In this document: piece by piece, positions 16,630 to 23,732 of the stretch
Position numbering within the stretch: the first letter of the stretch is position 1
Layout: each line of letters begins with the position of its first letter
Virus record (IMG/VR): IMGVR_UViG_3300012928_000006
Coordinates: 1 to 59,310 of that record
DNA from: a virus
Reading direction: 5' to 3' (one strand)
DNA: 59,310 nt
Translations under genes and position numbers: made by a program
Notes under the pieces: model-generated
Told to the model about the DNA's origin: nothing
What the model saw: only the letters and a program-made list of their open reading frames with translations
Databases searched by the model: none

Positions 16630-17244
16630 GTGTCAAACAAAAAAGTAGCATTTGTGCTTGGAAATGGTACAAGTCGTAAAATTATCAACCCGTTTGATTT
16701 AAAACAGCACGGAAAAATATATGGATGTAATGCACTATTTAGAACATTTGCACCTGACTATTTGGTTGCTGTTGATACTAAAATGATAATGGAAATACAA
16801 AAAACCAATTATCAACACAAACACGAAGTGTGGAGCAATCCTAACAAATTAACCAAGCAAGATCCTAACATAAACAAATTCAACCCAAATAAAGGTTGGA
16901 GCAGTGGGCCTACTGCTTTACATATGGCAAGTATGCACGATAATGCAGAAATATACATTTTAGGCTTTGATTATGTTGGTTTAGGCAAAGATAACGAACT
17001 TGTAAACAATATATATTCAGGCACTCAAAACTATAAAAACATAAACGATAGAGCCACTTATTACGGAAATTGGCAGCGTCAAACTATGGCCTGTATAAAT
17101 CAGTTTGTAAGGACTAAATACATTCGAGTAACGGAAAATGAGGAAAGCTATATACCGGATACGTTAAAAGATTGTAAAAATTTGAAACACATTACAATTG
17201 ATAGTTTTATTGATTTTTTTGGTATAACGCCATTAAAATCTTAA
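16630..17244 (+). CDS. Rossmann-like protein, possible glycosyltransferase (DUF115/sialyltransferase-like)
   Basis: 204 residues, GTG start with AAGGTGA upstream. AFVLGNGTSRKIINPFDL, IYGCNALFRTFAPDYLVAVD and, later, GWSSGPTALHMAS and EIYILGFDYVGLGKDN resemble the nucleotide-sugar-binding fold of DUF115 and the GT42-type sialyltransferases (G-N-G-x-S near the N-terminus, a cysteine-asparagine turn, a lone aspartate after a V-A-V strand). Inference only: it could glycosylate a virion protein or cell envelope component. It interrupts the normally compact 67-68-21 head cluster and is followed by a hairpin, suggesting an inserted cargo gene. No membrane segment. Confidence 0.45.
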   Translation: MSNKKVAFVLGNGTSRKIINPFDLKQHGKIYGCNALFRTFAPDYLVAVDTKMIMEIQKTNYQHKHEVWSNPNKLTKQDPNINKFNPNKGWSSGPTALHMASMHDNAEIYILGFDYVGLGKDNELVNNIYSGTQNYKNINDRATYYGNWQRQTMACINQFVRTKYIRVTENEESYIPDTLKDCKNLKHITIDSFIDFFGITPLKS

Positions 17245-17281
17245 AATACGCTGTTTTGACCCCATTTTAAGCGTATATTTT
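17243..17281 (+). terminator. hairpin at the end of the gp20-gp67 unit
   Basis: ATACGCT (17246-17252) pairs with AGCGTAT (17270-17276), extended by an A/T stem after one bulge, with a 17-base loop and a short T run. A weak intrinsic terminator or a processing site directly before the next late promoter. Confidence 0.45.
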
Positions 17282-17298
17282 CGAAAAAGTGTAAATAT
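17278..17298 (+). promoter_or_regulatory. late promoter with TTTTCGAAAA box, head operon
   Basis: The palindrome TTTTCGAAAA (17278-17287) lies four bases before the late element GTAAATAT (17291-17298). The same palindrome sits three bases before the late element at 21791. It should drive gp68-gp21-gp22-gp23. Confidence 0.6.
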
Positions 17299-17336
17299 AA
17301 CTGACAGCCTTGTAAAGATAACTAAAGGAGATAACA

Positions 17337-18290
17337 ATGACTGAGCACAATAAGTTTGAAGAAATGCTTGAGCATCTTGTTAACGAAGATCGCGAAAAAG
17401 CAGCAGAACTTTTCCACGAAATCGTGGTTGAAAAATCAAGAGATATTTATGAATCACTACTAGAAGACGAAGATGAAGCAGTTGAAGAAACTACTGATGA
17501 AGAAGTAGATGAAGCAACTGATGAAGAAGTTGATGAGTCATCAGAAGATGATTTAGACGAAGCTACTGACGAAGAAGTAGAAGAGTCAAATGATGAAGAA
17601 GTTGAAGAAGCTACTTCTGAAGATGAAGTTGAAGAAGGTATCTTTGACGAGCCAGCAGTAGAAGCTGACCCAGCAGACGATATGATGGGCGACATTGAAA
17701 TGCCAGGAATGGACGATGAAGCACCAGCAGACGATATGGGTATGGGCGATGACGAAGAAGATGGCGACATCGAAGATCGTGTAATGGATCTAGAAGATGA
17801 ACTAGAAGCATTAAAAGCAGAATTCGAAGCAATGATGGATGATGAAGCACCAGGAGATGAAGATGGTGACGAAATGCCTATGGATATGGATTCAGAAGAA
17901 GGCGACGACGAAAAAGAAGAAGAAGCAGTCGCTTTTGAAGAAACTGATGAGGAAGTAGAAGAAGCTACTGACGAAGAAGTAGAAGAATCAAAAAATGAAA
18001 ACAAGTCACAAACAGAAATTATGCGTGAGTATACAGACAAAGTATCAGCATCAATGGGTGACAATGGCGCAAATGCAAAATCACCAGTAGCTGGAGCAAA
18101 TGATATGGGCGGAGACGCATCAAACATTGCAAAAGGCGGTGAAGAGTCAGGAATGACACCTGCAAAGCCAAAAGAAGATACCGCTGGTAACGTAAACGTT
18201 CCTGGTGGAAAAGCTGGCAAACCAATGGCAGCAAAAGCCCCTGCAAAGGGAGACGATGGCGCAAATAAGAAATCAACTATTGGCGCATAA
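17337..18290 (+). CDS. 68: acidic prohead core protein, gp68-like
   Basis: 317 residues, extremely acidic. The start KFEEMLEHLVNEDREKAAEL and FHEIVVEKSRDIYESLL is the conserved part; it is followed by imperfect repeats of EEATDEEV type (residues about 45-105, again at 205-220), long D/E-M-P tracts and a low-complexity glycine/alanine/lysine tail. It occupies the gp68 position directly before gp21. T4 gp68 is 141 residues, so this one is expanded. Role by synteny: scaffold core component, cut to peptides by gp21 during maturation. Ribosome-binding leader AAGGAGATAACA is identical to that of gp23. The long antisense open frame is a by-product of GAA/GAT-rich codons. Confidence 0.65.
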   Translation: MTEHNKFEEMLEHLVNEDREKAAELFHEIVVEKSRDIYESLLEDEDEAVEETTDEEVDEATDEEVDESSEDDLDEATDEEVEESNDEEVEEATSEDEVEEGIFDEPAVEADPADDMMGDIEMPGMDDEAPADDMGMGDDEEDGDIEDRVMDLEDELEALKAEFEAMMDDEAPGDEDGDEMPMDMDSEEGDDEKEEEAVAFEETDEEVEEATDEEVEESKNENKSQTEIMREYTDKVSASMGDNGANAKSPVAGANDMGGDASNIAKGGEESGMTPAKPKEDTAGNVNVPGGKAGKPMAAKAPAKGDDGANKKSTIGA

Positions 18291-18300
18291 GGACTGACGA

Positions 18301-18918
18301 ATGAGACACTTAAACGAGCATCTGAGTTTTGACCAGGCTAAGATTGTAGTTGAGTCTGCTAATGACGGCAAAGACCTTTATATGAAAGGAATTTGTATTC
18401 AAGGCGGAGTCAAAAACGCCAATCAGCGTGTTTATCCCGTAAATGAGATTAGCAGGGCTGTCACCACACTCAACGAACAAATTAGTGGCGGCTACTCAGT
18501 GTTAGGCGAAGTCGATCATCCTGAAGGACTTAATATTAACTTAGATCGTGTATCACATATGATTAATGAAATGTGGATGGACGGTCCAAATGGTTATGGA
18601 AAATTAAAAGTACTACCAACTCCGATGGGACAATTAGTAAAAACAATGCTTGAAAGCGGAGTTAAACTAGGCGTTTCATCGAGAGGTAGTGGTGAAGTCG
18701 ACGGCGGCGGACAAGTTGCCGGATTCGAGATTATTACTGTGGACGTTGTGGCACAACCAAGCGCCCCCGGTGCGTATCCAACACCAATTTACGAACATTT
18801 AATGAACGAAAGAGGTGGATACAAGGCATTTTTAACTTCAAGAGAAGTCCAAGGCGACAAAAAGGCACAAAAGTATTTAAAAGAGAGTCTATTGAATATA
18901 ATAGACAGGCTCCAATAA
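18301..18918 (+). CDS. 21: prohead core protease gp21
   Basis: 205 residues (T4 gp21 is 212). Catalytic blocks fit the herpesvirus-assemblin-like phage prohead protease: GEVDHPEG with H73, GVSSRGSG with S126/S127, and the aspartate strand ITVDVVAQPSAPGAYPTPI (D148). Cleaves after L/I-x-E motifs in scaffold and capsid proteins, then degrades itself. Lies between the acidic core protein and gp22 in the conserved T4 order; 10 to 13 bases separate it from its neighbours. Confidence 0.95.
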   Translation: MRHLNEHLSFDQAKIVVESANDGKDLYMKGICIQGGVKNANQRVYPVNEISRAVTTLNEQISGGYSVLGEVDHPEGLNINLDRVSHMINEMWMDGPNGYGKLKVLPTPMGQLVKTMLESGVKLGVSSRGSGEVDGGGQVAGFEIITVDVVAQPSAPGAYPTPIYEHLMNERGGYKAFLTSREVQGDKKAQKYLKESLLNIIDRLQ

Positions 18919-18931
18919 CGAGGAGAAATTA

Positions 18932-20026
18932 ATGTTAGATGCACTCAAAAATCTCTTCGAAAATGACGCACTATCGGAAGAAGTACGTTCTGAGTTAGAG
19001 GAAGCGTGGAACGCAAAGGTTAAAGAAAATCGCCTTGAAGTTACTAGTGAACTACGTGAAGAATTTGCTAAAAAATACGAACACGACAAAGCAACAATGG
19101 TGGAAGCCATTGATAGTCTTGTTACGGAAAAGTTAGCAGAAGAAATTGCGGAATTCCAAGACGATCGTAAACAACTAGCAGAAGCAAAAGCAAAATTTGC
19201 TGTTGCTCAGCGTAAAAATGCAGACCTAATGAAAACTTTTGTTTCGGAGCAACTAGCTTCAGAAATAAAAGAACTACACGCAGATCAAAAAGCAACAGCT
19301 GATAAGTTTGTTGCTCTTGAAGAGTTTGTAGTAGAATCACTTGCTAAAGAACTTGCAGAATTTTACGAAGACAAAAAAGACTTGGCTGAAACTAAAGTAC
19401 GTCTTGTACGCGAAGCCAAAGAACATCTTAATAGCGTTAAGTCAACGTTTATTAAGAAAAGTGCAGCGTTGGTATCAGAAACAGTGTCAAAAGGTCTCAC
19501 CAAAGAGATTTCAGCACTGAAAGAAGATATTGAAGCAGCACGCCAGAATGATTTTGGACGTAAGCTATTCGAAGCATTTGCTAATGAATATCAACACTCA
19601 TATCTTAACGAGAAGAGTGAAACTTCTAAACTACTAAAAGTTGTAGGTACTAAAGACCAACAGCTTGCAGAAGCAAAAGAAGCAGCGTCTAAAGCAATCA
19701 AACTTGCAGAAGCACAGGCAGCAGAGAACAAAAAGATCACTGAATCTGTGTCACGCAAAGAAAAAATTGATGGTTTAGTTGCTCCATTGAGCATCGACCA
19801 GAAAGAAATAATGATGGACTTGTTAGAATCAGTTCAAACAGGAAAATTACAATCACAGTTTGAGAAATACTTACCGGCAGTTATCGACGGCAAGAGTCCA
19901 ACGAAGAAGGCAGTTTTAGCAGAGGCAAAAGAAGTAACAGGCAACAGGGAAACCGAAACAACTGATATGGCAGCAAAGGCTGATAACAACGTAGTTGATA
20001 TCAAGCGTTTAGCTGGTTTGAATTAA
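18932..20026 (+). CDS. 22: prohead scaffold protein gp22
   Basis: 364 residues, almost wholly coiled coil rich in K, E and A (VTSELREEFAKKYEHDKATM; KATADKFVALEEFVVESLAK). Conserved C-terminal half: FGRKLFEAFANEYQHSYLNE and QKEIMMDLLESVQTGKLQSQ then FEKYLPAVIDG, typical of T4-like gp22. Longer than T4 gp22 (269) because of repeated helical blocks in the first half. Forms the internal core around which gp23 assembles and is digested by gp21; L-x-E sites are present near the start (LSEE). Ribosome-binding site GAGGAG. Confidence 0.9.
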   Translation: MLDALKNLFENDALSEEVRSELEEAWNAKVKENRLEVTSELREEFAKKYEHDKATMVEAIDSLVTEKLAEEIAEFQDDRKQLAEAKAKFAVAQRKNADLMKTFVSEQLASEIKELHADQKATADKFVALEEFVVESLAKELAEFYEDKKDLAETKVRLVREAKEHLNSVKSTFIKKSAALVSETVSKGLTKEISALKEDIEAARQNDFGRKLFEAFANEYQHSYLNEKSETSKLLKVVGTKDQQLAEAKEAASKAIKLAEAQAAENKKITESVSRKEKIDGLVAPLSIDQKEIMMDLLESVQTGKLQSQFEKYLPAVIDGKSPTKKAVLAEAKEVTGNRETETTDMAAKADNNVVDIKRLAGLN

Positions 20027-20036
20027 GGAGATAACA

Positions 20037-21209
20037 ATGTCAGAACTATTAGAAAGTCGCTGGCAAGAGACTAAAACAGCACTTCTTGAAGGCCTAAATG
20101 GCAATAAGAAAGCAGTTATGGCGTCAACACTTGAGAATACACGCAAGTATTTGGCTGAGACTGCAGGTGCTGGAGCTACCTCTGCCGGCAATATCGCAAC
20201 ACTTAACCGTGTGATCCTACCAGTGATCAGACGTGTTATGCCAACAGTGATTGCAAACGAAATCGTTGGTGTTCAGCCGATGACAGGTCCAGTGGGTCAA
20301 ATCCACACATTGAGAGTACGCTACTCAGACACAGCAGGTACAGGCGCAGCCGGTGCAGTAGCTGGAGAAGAAGCACTTTCACCATTCAAAATTGCTGAAG
20401 CATATTCAGGTGACGCAACAACTGCAAAAGGTGCAGCTACAGCGGCTCTAGAAGGTGCTGCTGGTAACAGACTAAGCATTCAGATCTTGAAACAGACTGT
20501 TGAAGCTAAGTCACGTAAGTTGTCAGCACGTTGGACATTTGAAGCGGCTCAGGACGCTCAAAGCCAGCACGGCATTGACGTTGAAGCAGAAATTATGGCT
20601 GCTTTGGCTCAAGAAATTACTGCTGAAATCGACCAAGAGATCCTAGCATCACTTGCAACATTGGCAGGAACAGGAACTGATACATACAACCAAGCAGGCG
20701 TATCAGGTACAGCTACTTTCGTTGGTGACGAACACGCAGCACTTGCAGTTCTAATCAACAGAGCAGCAAACAGAATCGCACAGAGAACAAGAAGAGGCGC
20801 AGGTAACTGGTCAGTCGTATCTCCAGCGATCTTGACTGTACTACAGTCAGCAACAACTTCAGCGTTCGCAAGAACAACTGAAGGTACTTTTGAAGCACCA
20901 ACAAACACAAAAATGGTTGGTACACTAAACGGCGCAATGAAAATTTATGTGAACACATATGCAGGCGACGATGATGTACTAGTTGGTTACAAAGGTACTA
21001 GCGAGTCAGACGCAGCAGCGTTCTACTGCCCATACATTCCATTAATGAGCAGCGGCGTTGTACTTGACCCAACATCATTTGAGCCAGTCGTATCATTTAT
21101 GACTCGTTACGGATATGTTGAGTTGTCAAACACTGCATCATCACTCGGTAATGCAGCTGACTACCTAGAGAAAGTTGAAGTTACAACAGCTAACTTGAGC
21201 TTCTCATAA
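20037..21209 (+). CDS. 23: major capsid protein gp23
   Basis: 390 residues with the HK97-fold blocks of T4-like capsids: LPVIRRVMPTVIANEIVGVQ, VQPMTGPVGQIHTLRVRY, RKLSARWTFEAAQDAQSQHG, TRRGAGNWSVVSP and FYCPYIPLMSS, ending in MTRYGYVE. A gp21 site LAE falls at 39-41 (KYLAE then TAGAG), so the mature protein should start near residue 42. It is shorter than T4 gp23 (521); the loss is mainly in the insertion/decoration part of the capsid fold. Leader TTAAGGAGATAACA is shared with the gp68-like gene. Followed by the strongest terminator in the window. Codons differ slightly from neighbours, with more optimal-looking choices, as usual for a highly expressed gene. Confidence 0.97.
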   Translation: MSELLESRWQETKTALLEGLNGNKKAVMASTLENTRKYLAETAGAGATSAGNIATLNRVILPVIRRVMPTVIANEIVGVQPMTGPVGQIHTLRVRYSDTAGTGAAGAVAGEEALSPFKIAEAYSGDATTAKGAATAALEGAAGNRLSIQILKQTVEAKSRKLSARWTFEAAQDAQSQHGIDVEAEIMAALAQEITAEIDQEILASLATLAGTGTDTYNQAGVSGTATFVGDEHAALAVLINRAANRIAQRTRRGAGNWSVVSPAILTVLQSATTSAFARTTEGTFEAPTNTKMVGTLNGAMKIYVNTYAGDDDVLVGYKGTSESDAAAFYCPYIPLMSSGVVLDPTSFEPVVSFMTRYGYVELSNTASSLGNAADYLEKVEVTTANLSFS

Positions 21210-21226
21210 GCGTAGCTTAATAATTC

Positions 21227-21253
21227 AAAATAGGCCCTCCGGGGCCTATTTTT
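21227..21253 (+). terminator. intrinsic terminator of the capsid operon
   Basis: AAAATAGGCCC pairs with GGGCCTATTTT around a TCCG loop (UNCG type), an 11-bp stem followed by T residues. It closes the gp68-gp21-gp22-gp23 unit. Confidence 0.9.
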
Positions 21254-21257
21254 ATGA

Positions 21258-21265
21258 GTAAATAC
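21258..21265 (+). promoter_or_regulatory. late promoter for the cold-shock-like gene
   Basis: GTAAATAC, four bases after the capsid terminator T-tract; AGGAG and the ATG at 21283 follow. Confidence 0.6.
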
Positions 21266-21282
21266 CCACAAGGAGTAATACA

Positions 21283-21477
21283 ATGGTATACAAAGGTCAA
21301 GTTTATAAATTTGCAGGCAAGTGGGGTGTTATACGTCCAGATGCATTTGGACAAGTACGTGTTGACGTGCTATTTGATAAAAATCAACATCAGTTTGTAA
21401 TAGGTGAGCGTGTAGAATACGAACAAATTGAAAAAAATAATAGAAAATATGCAGAAAAAATAACAAAAATAGGTTGA
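21283..21477 (+). CDS. small OB-fold, cold-shock-like protein
   Basis: 64 residues. VYKFAGKWGVIRPDAFGQVR then VDVLFDKNQHQFVIGERVEYE and AEKITKI follow the strand order of cold shock domains (K-W..G.I.PD, D-V..., G-x-R-V-x-Y/F), though the aromatic RNP motifs are weak. If correct it binds single-stranded nucleic acid and could act as an RNA chaperone. It sits between the capsid terminator and a non-coding RNA unit, and its stop codon overlaps the -35 box of that RNA's promoter. Good AGGAG site seven to nine bases upstream. Family membership is tentative. Confidence 0.55.
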   Translation: MVYKGQVYKFAGKWGVIRPDAFGQVRVDVLFDKNQHQFVIGERVEYEQIEKNNRKYAEKITKIG

Positions 21478-21502
21478 CCTTTGTACATTATTTTGCTATA
21501 GT
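21474..21502 (+). promoter_or_regulatory. sigma70-type promoter of the non-coding RNA
   Basis: TTGACC (21474-21479), 17 bases, TATAGT (21497-21502). Start of transcription expected near 21509. There is no open reading frame before the terminator at 21729-21760. Confidence 0.75.
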
Positions 21503-21508
21503 GTATAT

Positions 21509-21758
21509 ATTGTTAATAGACGACGGTTTGTTATCAGCTTTGTGCAAGGAACGTCACATTTACCAGAGTGTGTAACTTGGCAATGTTAGGGGTGGTACCC
21601 AGGCGTGGTAGTAGAAATACGCTGTGTCACATCGCTCTACCGAGCGGAACTTGGCTCCCTGGCTTTGAGAATGGTATCTCGGTCGAGGGGTTGGAGGTAA
21701 ACCCGAATCCTCCCAAAGCATTAATAAGAAAGGTCTATCATTTATGGTAGGCCTTTTT
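21509..21758 (+). ncRNA. approximately 250-nt structured non-coding RNA, class unknown
   Basis: A complete transcription unit without a gene: sigma70-type promoter at 21474-21502 and intrinsic terminator at 21729-21760. Inside are CACATT/AGTGTG (around 21555-21572), GCGT/ACGC and GGTAG/CTACC (21603-21641), GAGA-atggta-TCTC (21667-21680) and an apparent pseudoknot near the 3' end: GGGTT (21688-21692) with AACCC (21700-21704), interleaved with GGAGG (21693-21697) and CCTCC (21709-21713). The G+C content is clearly higher than that of flanking genes. The only plus-strand open frame (21568-21750) has no ribosome-binding site and looks spurious. I do not recognise a known RNA family. Early or host-polymerase expression is implied, in contrast to the late genes on both sides. 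Confidence 0.7.
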
Positions 21759-21760
21759 TT
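21729..21760 (+). terminator. intrinsic terminator of the non-coding RNA
   Basis: An 11-bp stem (AAAGGTCTATC with GGTAGGCCTTT, including two G-U pairs) around a 6-base loop, followed by seven T residues. Confidence 0.88.
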
Positions 21761-21779
21761 ACGAACATTATAACCCATT

Positions 21780-21799
21780 TTTTCGAAAAGGATAAATAC
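21780..21799 (+). promoter_or_regulatory. late promoter with TTTTCGAAAA box, adhesin operon
   Basis: TTTTCGAAAA (21780-21789), three bases, then GATAAATAC (21791-21799). The 90-base leader that follows has CCGC-aag-GCGG and a CCCG/CGGG stem before AGGAG and the ATG at 21893. It should drive the block of virion genes up to the giant fibre gene. Confidence 0.7.
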
Positions 21800-21892
21800 T
21801 ATTGTCAGATAGTGTGCCGCAAGGCGGACTTATGCTGTACCCGCAGCGTAGCTCATAGAACGGGCATAGGACTACTAAATTAGGAGAAAAAA

Positions 21893-22354
21893 ATGGGAAG
21901 ACCACTTAATAAAAGACTATTTGGTGTAGCAGGCACAGGCCCTACAGCAAGTGGTACAGAGATTAAAGTAAACTTTCATAACGGCACAGCAGTTAAAGAA
22001 GGTTACATTGTTAAACAAAAAGGCTCAAAGAAATTTGTATGTGAAGAAATTGGAACAGCAGGCGAATTTACTTGCACACTAGTAACTGGTAAACTACCAG
22101 CAGCATTAGCAGCAGGCGAAATGTCAATCTCAGTACAAGGTTCAGATTCAGAAACTTACGGCGTATCTAAAATCGCTGGTAGGAAAATTACACTAGCTCA
22201 ACCAAGCGCAACAGGTTCAAATGCATTAGATGGTAAAGCACAAACATATGTATTGACAGGTTCAGCAGCAGCAGGAATTGCAAGGATGGAAGAAGCTGGT
22301 GATGATAACACATTATCAGGTACAGACGACGACGATTTCACTGAAGACGCATAA
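21893..22354 (+). CDS. small virion structural protein, MGRPLNKR type
   Basis: 153 residues. The opening MGRPLNKRLFGVAGTGPTAS resembles a structural protein common in marine T4-like phages, which begins with the same arginine-proline-leucine-asparagine-lysine block and is followed by short beta repeats. The rest is beta rich with an acidic tail (DDNTLSGTDDDDFTEDA). A virion surface or fibre-associated role is inferred from this and from position at the head of the fibre operon. No enzymatic motif. Confidence 0.55.
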   Translation: MGRPLNKRLFGVAGTGPTASGTEIKVNFHNGTAVKEGYIVKQKGSKKFVCEEIGTAGEFTCTLVTGKLPAALAAGEMSISVQGSDSETYGVSKIAGRKITLAQPSATGSNALDGKAQTYVLTGSAAAGIARMEEAGDDNTLSGTDDDDFTEDA

Positions 22355-22369
22355 GAGGAGTGTGTCTAA

Positions 22370-23389
22370 ATGGCTCAACGTATCAATAAGATTGGCGCCG
22401 ATAGCTATGTAATCAAAGTAGATAGTGGCGGAAGCATTGAACTAGATGTAGGACCAGCAGGTGCTGTTACAGTTACTGGTGATCTTGCAGTTCAAGGTGA
22501 AAGCACGTCTATTGGCTCTAGTGATCTTGTAGTTGAAGATAATACTATTACAGTCAACGCAGGTGAAACTGGTAGCGGAGTTACATTAAATACAGCCGGT
22601 TTAATAGTTGAACGTGGAATCGCAAATGATGCATACTTCTTTTGGGACGAAAGAATTAACAGCATAAGCGGTGGAATCGCACGTCAAGGTAGTTGGATAT
22701 TACAGGACTCAACTAATGCAGTAAATGGATTAGTTGCATCAAGCATCAGACCAGATATAATTGGAGTTAATAATTTAACTTTACTTGCAGAAGGTACTGG
22801 TATAGTTACTGTAACAGGTACAACGGATTATGAAAAACAAGTTTATCCATATGATGGAGACTCAATTCAAACTAATCCAAGTACACCAACTAAACTAGCC
22901 TTGCCGAATGACGATGACGCACTTGTGAATGCTAGGGTACTTGAAGACTTTGTAAAAGGTTATACAACTGAAAATTTACAAACAGGTATATCAAAAGGTG
23001 ATACAACACCAACTAGCGTTAAGACTTTTGACTTTGAAGTTGATTCATCAACAAGTAGGATCGAATTTAAAATCGATGATAGCTTGTTAGCTACAATGTT
23101 CGAGAATCGTTTAGAGATTGGTAATATAAAAATTACTCAAAACTCAATCACATCTAGTGATGTAAACGGTGATGTTGTTATAGCAGGTGCAGGTACTGGT
23201 GGAGTTAGACTAGATACTGCAACTACAATAAAAAAATTAGATGATCCAGTCGTACCATCAGACGGAGTATCATTATACAGTAAACCATTAGCAGATGGAG
23301 GAACAGGTATATTTTTTGTAAACGAAGACACAACACAAGACGAACTAGCAAGTCGAAACAAAGCACTACTTTTTAGTATTATATTTTAG
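22370..23389 (+). CDS. fibre-like virion protein
   Basis: 339 residues. N-terminal GSIELDVGPAGAVTVTGDLA then VQGESTSIGSSDLVVEDNTI and TVNAGETGSGVTL are the repeated beta-strand units seen in tail fibres and in the giant proteins downstream (VTGDLAVQG, VVEDNTITV). The C-terminal part has GTGIFFVNEDTTQDELASRN. It is likely a fibre or collar/whisker-type component working with the giant fibres. Leader AGGAGTGTGTCTAA closely matches that of the tape measure gene. Confidence 0.6.
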   Translation: MAQRINKIGADSYVIKVDSGGSIELDVGPAGAVTVTGDLAVQGESTSIGSSDLVVEDNTITVNAGETGSGVTLNTAGLIVERGIANDAYFFWDERINSISGGIARQGSWILQDSTNAVNGLVASSIRPDIIGVNNLTLLAEGTGIVTVTGTTDYEKQVYPYDGDSIQTNPSTPTKLALPNDDDALVNARVLEDFVKGYTTENLQTGISKGDTTPTSVKTFDFEVDSSTSRIEFKIDDSLLATMFENRLEIGNIKITQNSITSSDVNGDVVIAGAGTGGVRLDTATTIKKLDDPVVPSDGVSLYSKPLADGGTGIFFVNEDTTQDELASRNKALLFSIIF

Positions 23390-23399
23390 AGGAACAGAA

Positions 23400-23732
23400 A
23401 TGGCAATAGTAAACGCACAAATAGCAAGCACAGATACAACACTAATTACAGTTCCTGCGGCTAAGAAATATGCTATAACTACAGTTCTAGTGTGTAACAA
23501 CCAATTTGATGACGCAAGCGGAGCAAATGATTCATCATTTGATATGCACGTTATTCCAAGTGGGCAAAGTAAAACACTTAGAAACTTAGTTTTGAATGAC
23601 TTGAAAGTTGCAGCAGCAGATACATTTACTTTCAACGTTGAGAGATTGATTTTAGAAGCAGATGATAGATTAGTTTTTGTAGGAGCTAATCCACAAAATT
23701 TAAGTGTTACAGTAAGTTATTTGGAAGTATAA
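23400..23732 (+). CDS. small beta-sandwich virion protein
   Basis: 110 residues. VNAQIASTDTTLITVPAAKK, then AITTVLVCNN, VIPSGQS, FTFNVERLILEADDRLVFVG and LSVTVSYLEV fit a small jelly-roll-like phage structural protein found beside fibre genes in many marine phages. Probably an attachment or decoration subunit. Its TAA is followed at once by the ATG of the giant gene, so the two are translationally coupled. Confidence 0.6.
   Translation: MAIVNAQIASTDTTLITVPAAKKYAITTVLVCNNQFDDASGANDSSFDMHVIPSGQSKTLRNLVLNDLKVAAADTFTFNVERLILEADDRLVFVGANPQNLSVTVSYLEV

Noticed and set aside
17447-18220. 257-residue serine-rich open frame antisense to the acidic core gene
   Set aside because: It is the mirror of GAA/GAT-rich codons, has a low-complexity serine composition, no ribosome-binding site and no recognised motif.
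21568-21750. 60-codon plus-strand frame within the non-coding RNA
   Set aside because: No ribosome-binding site, composition unlike the phage's proteins, and it overlaps the structured part and the terminator.
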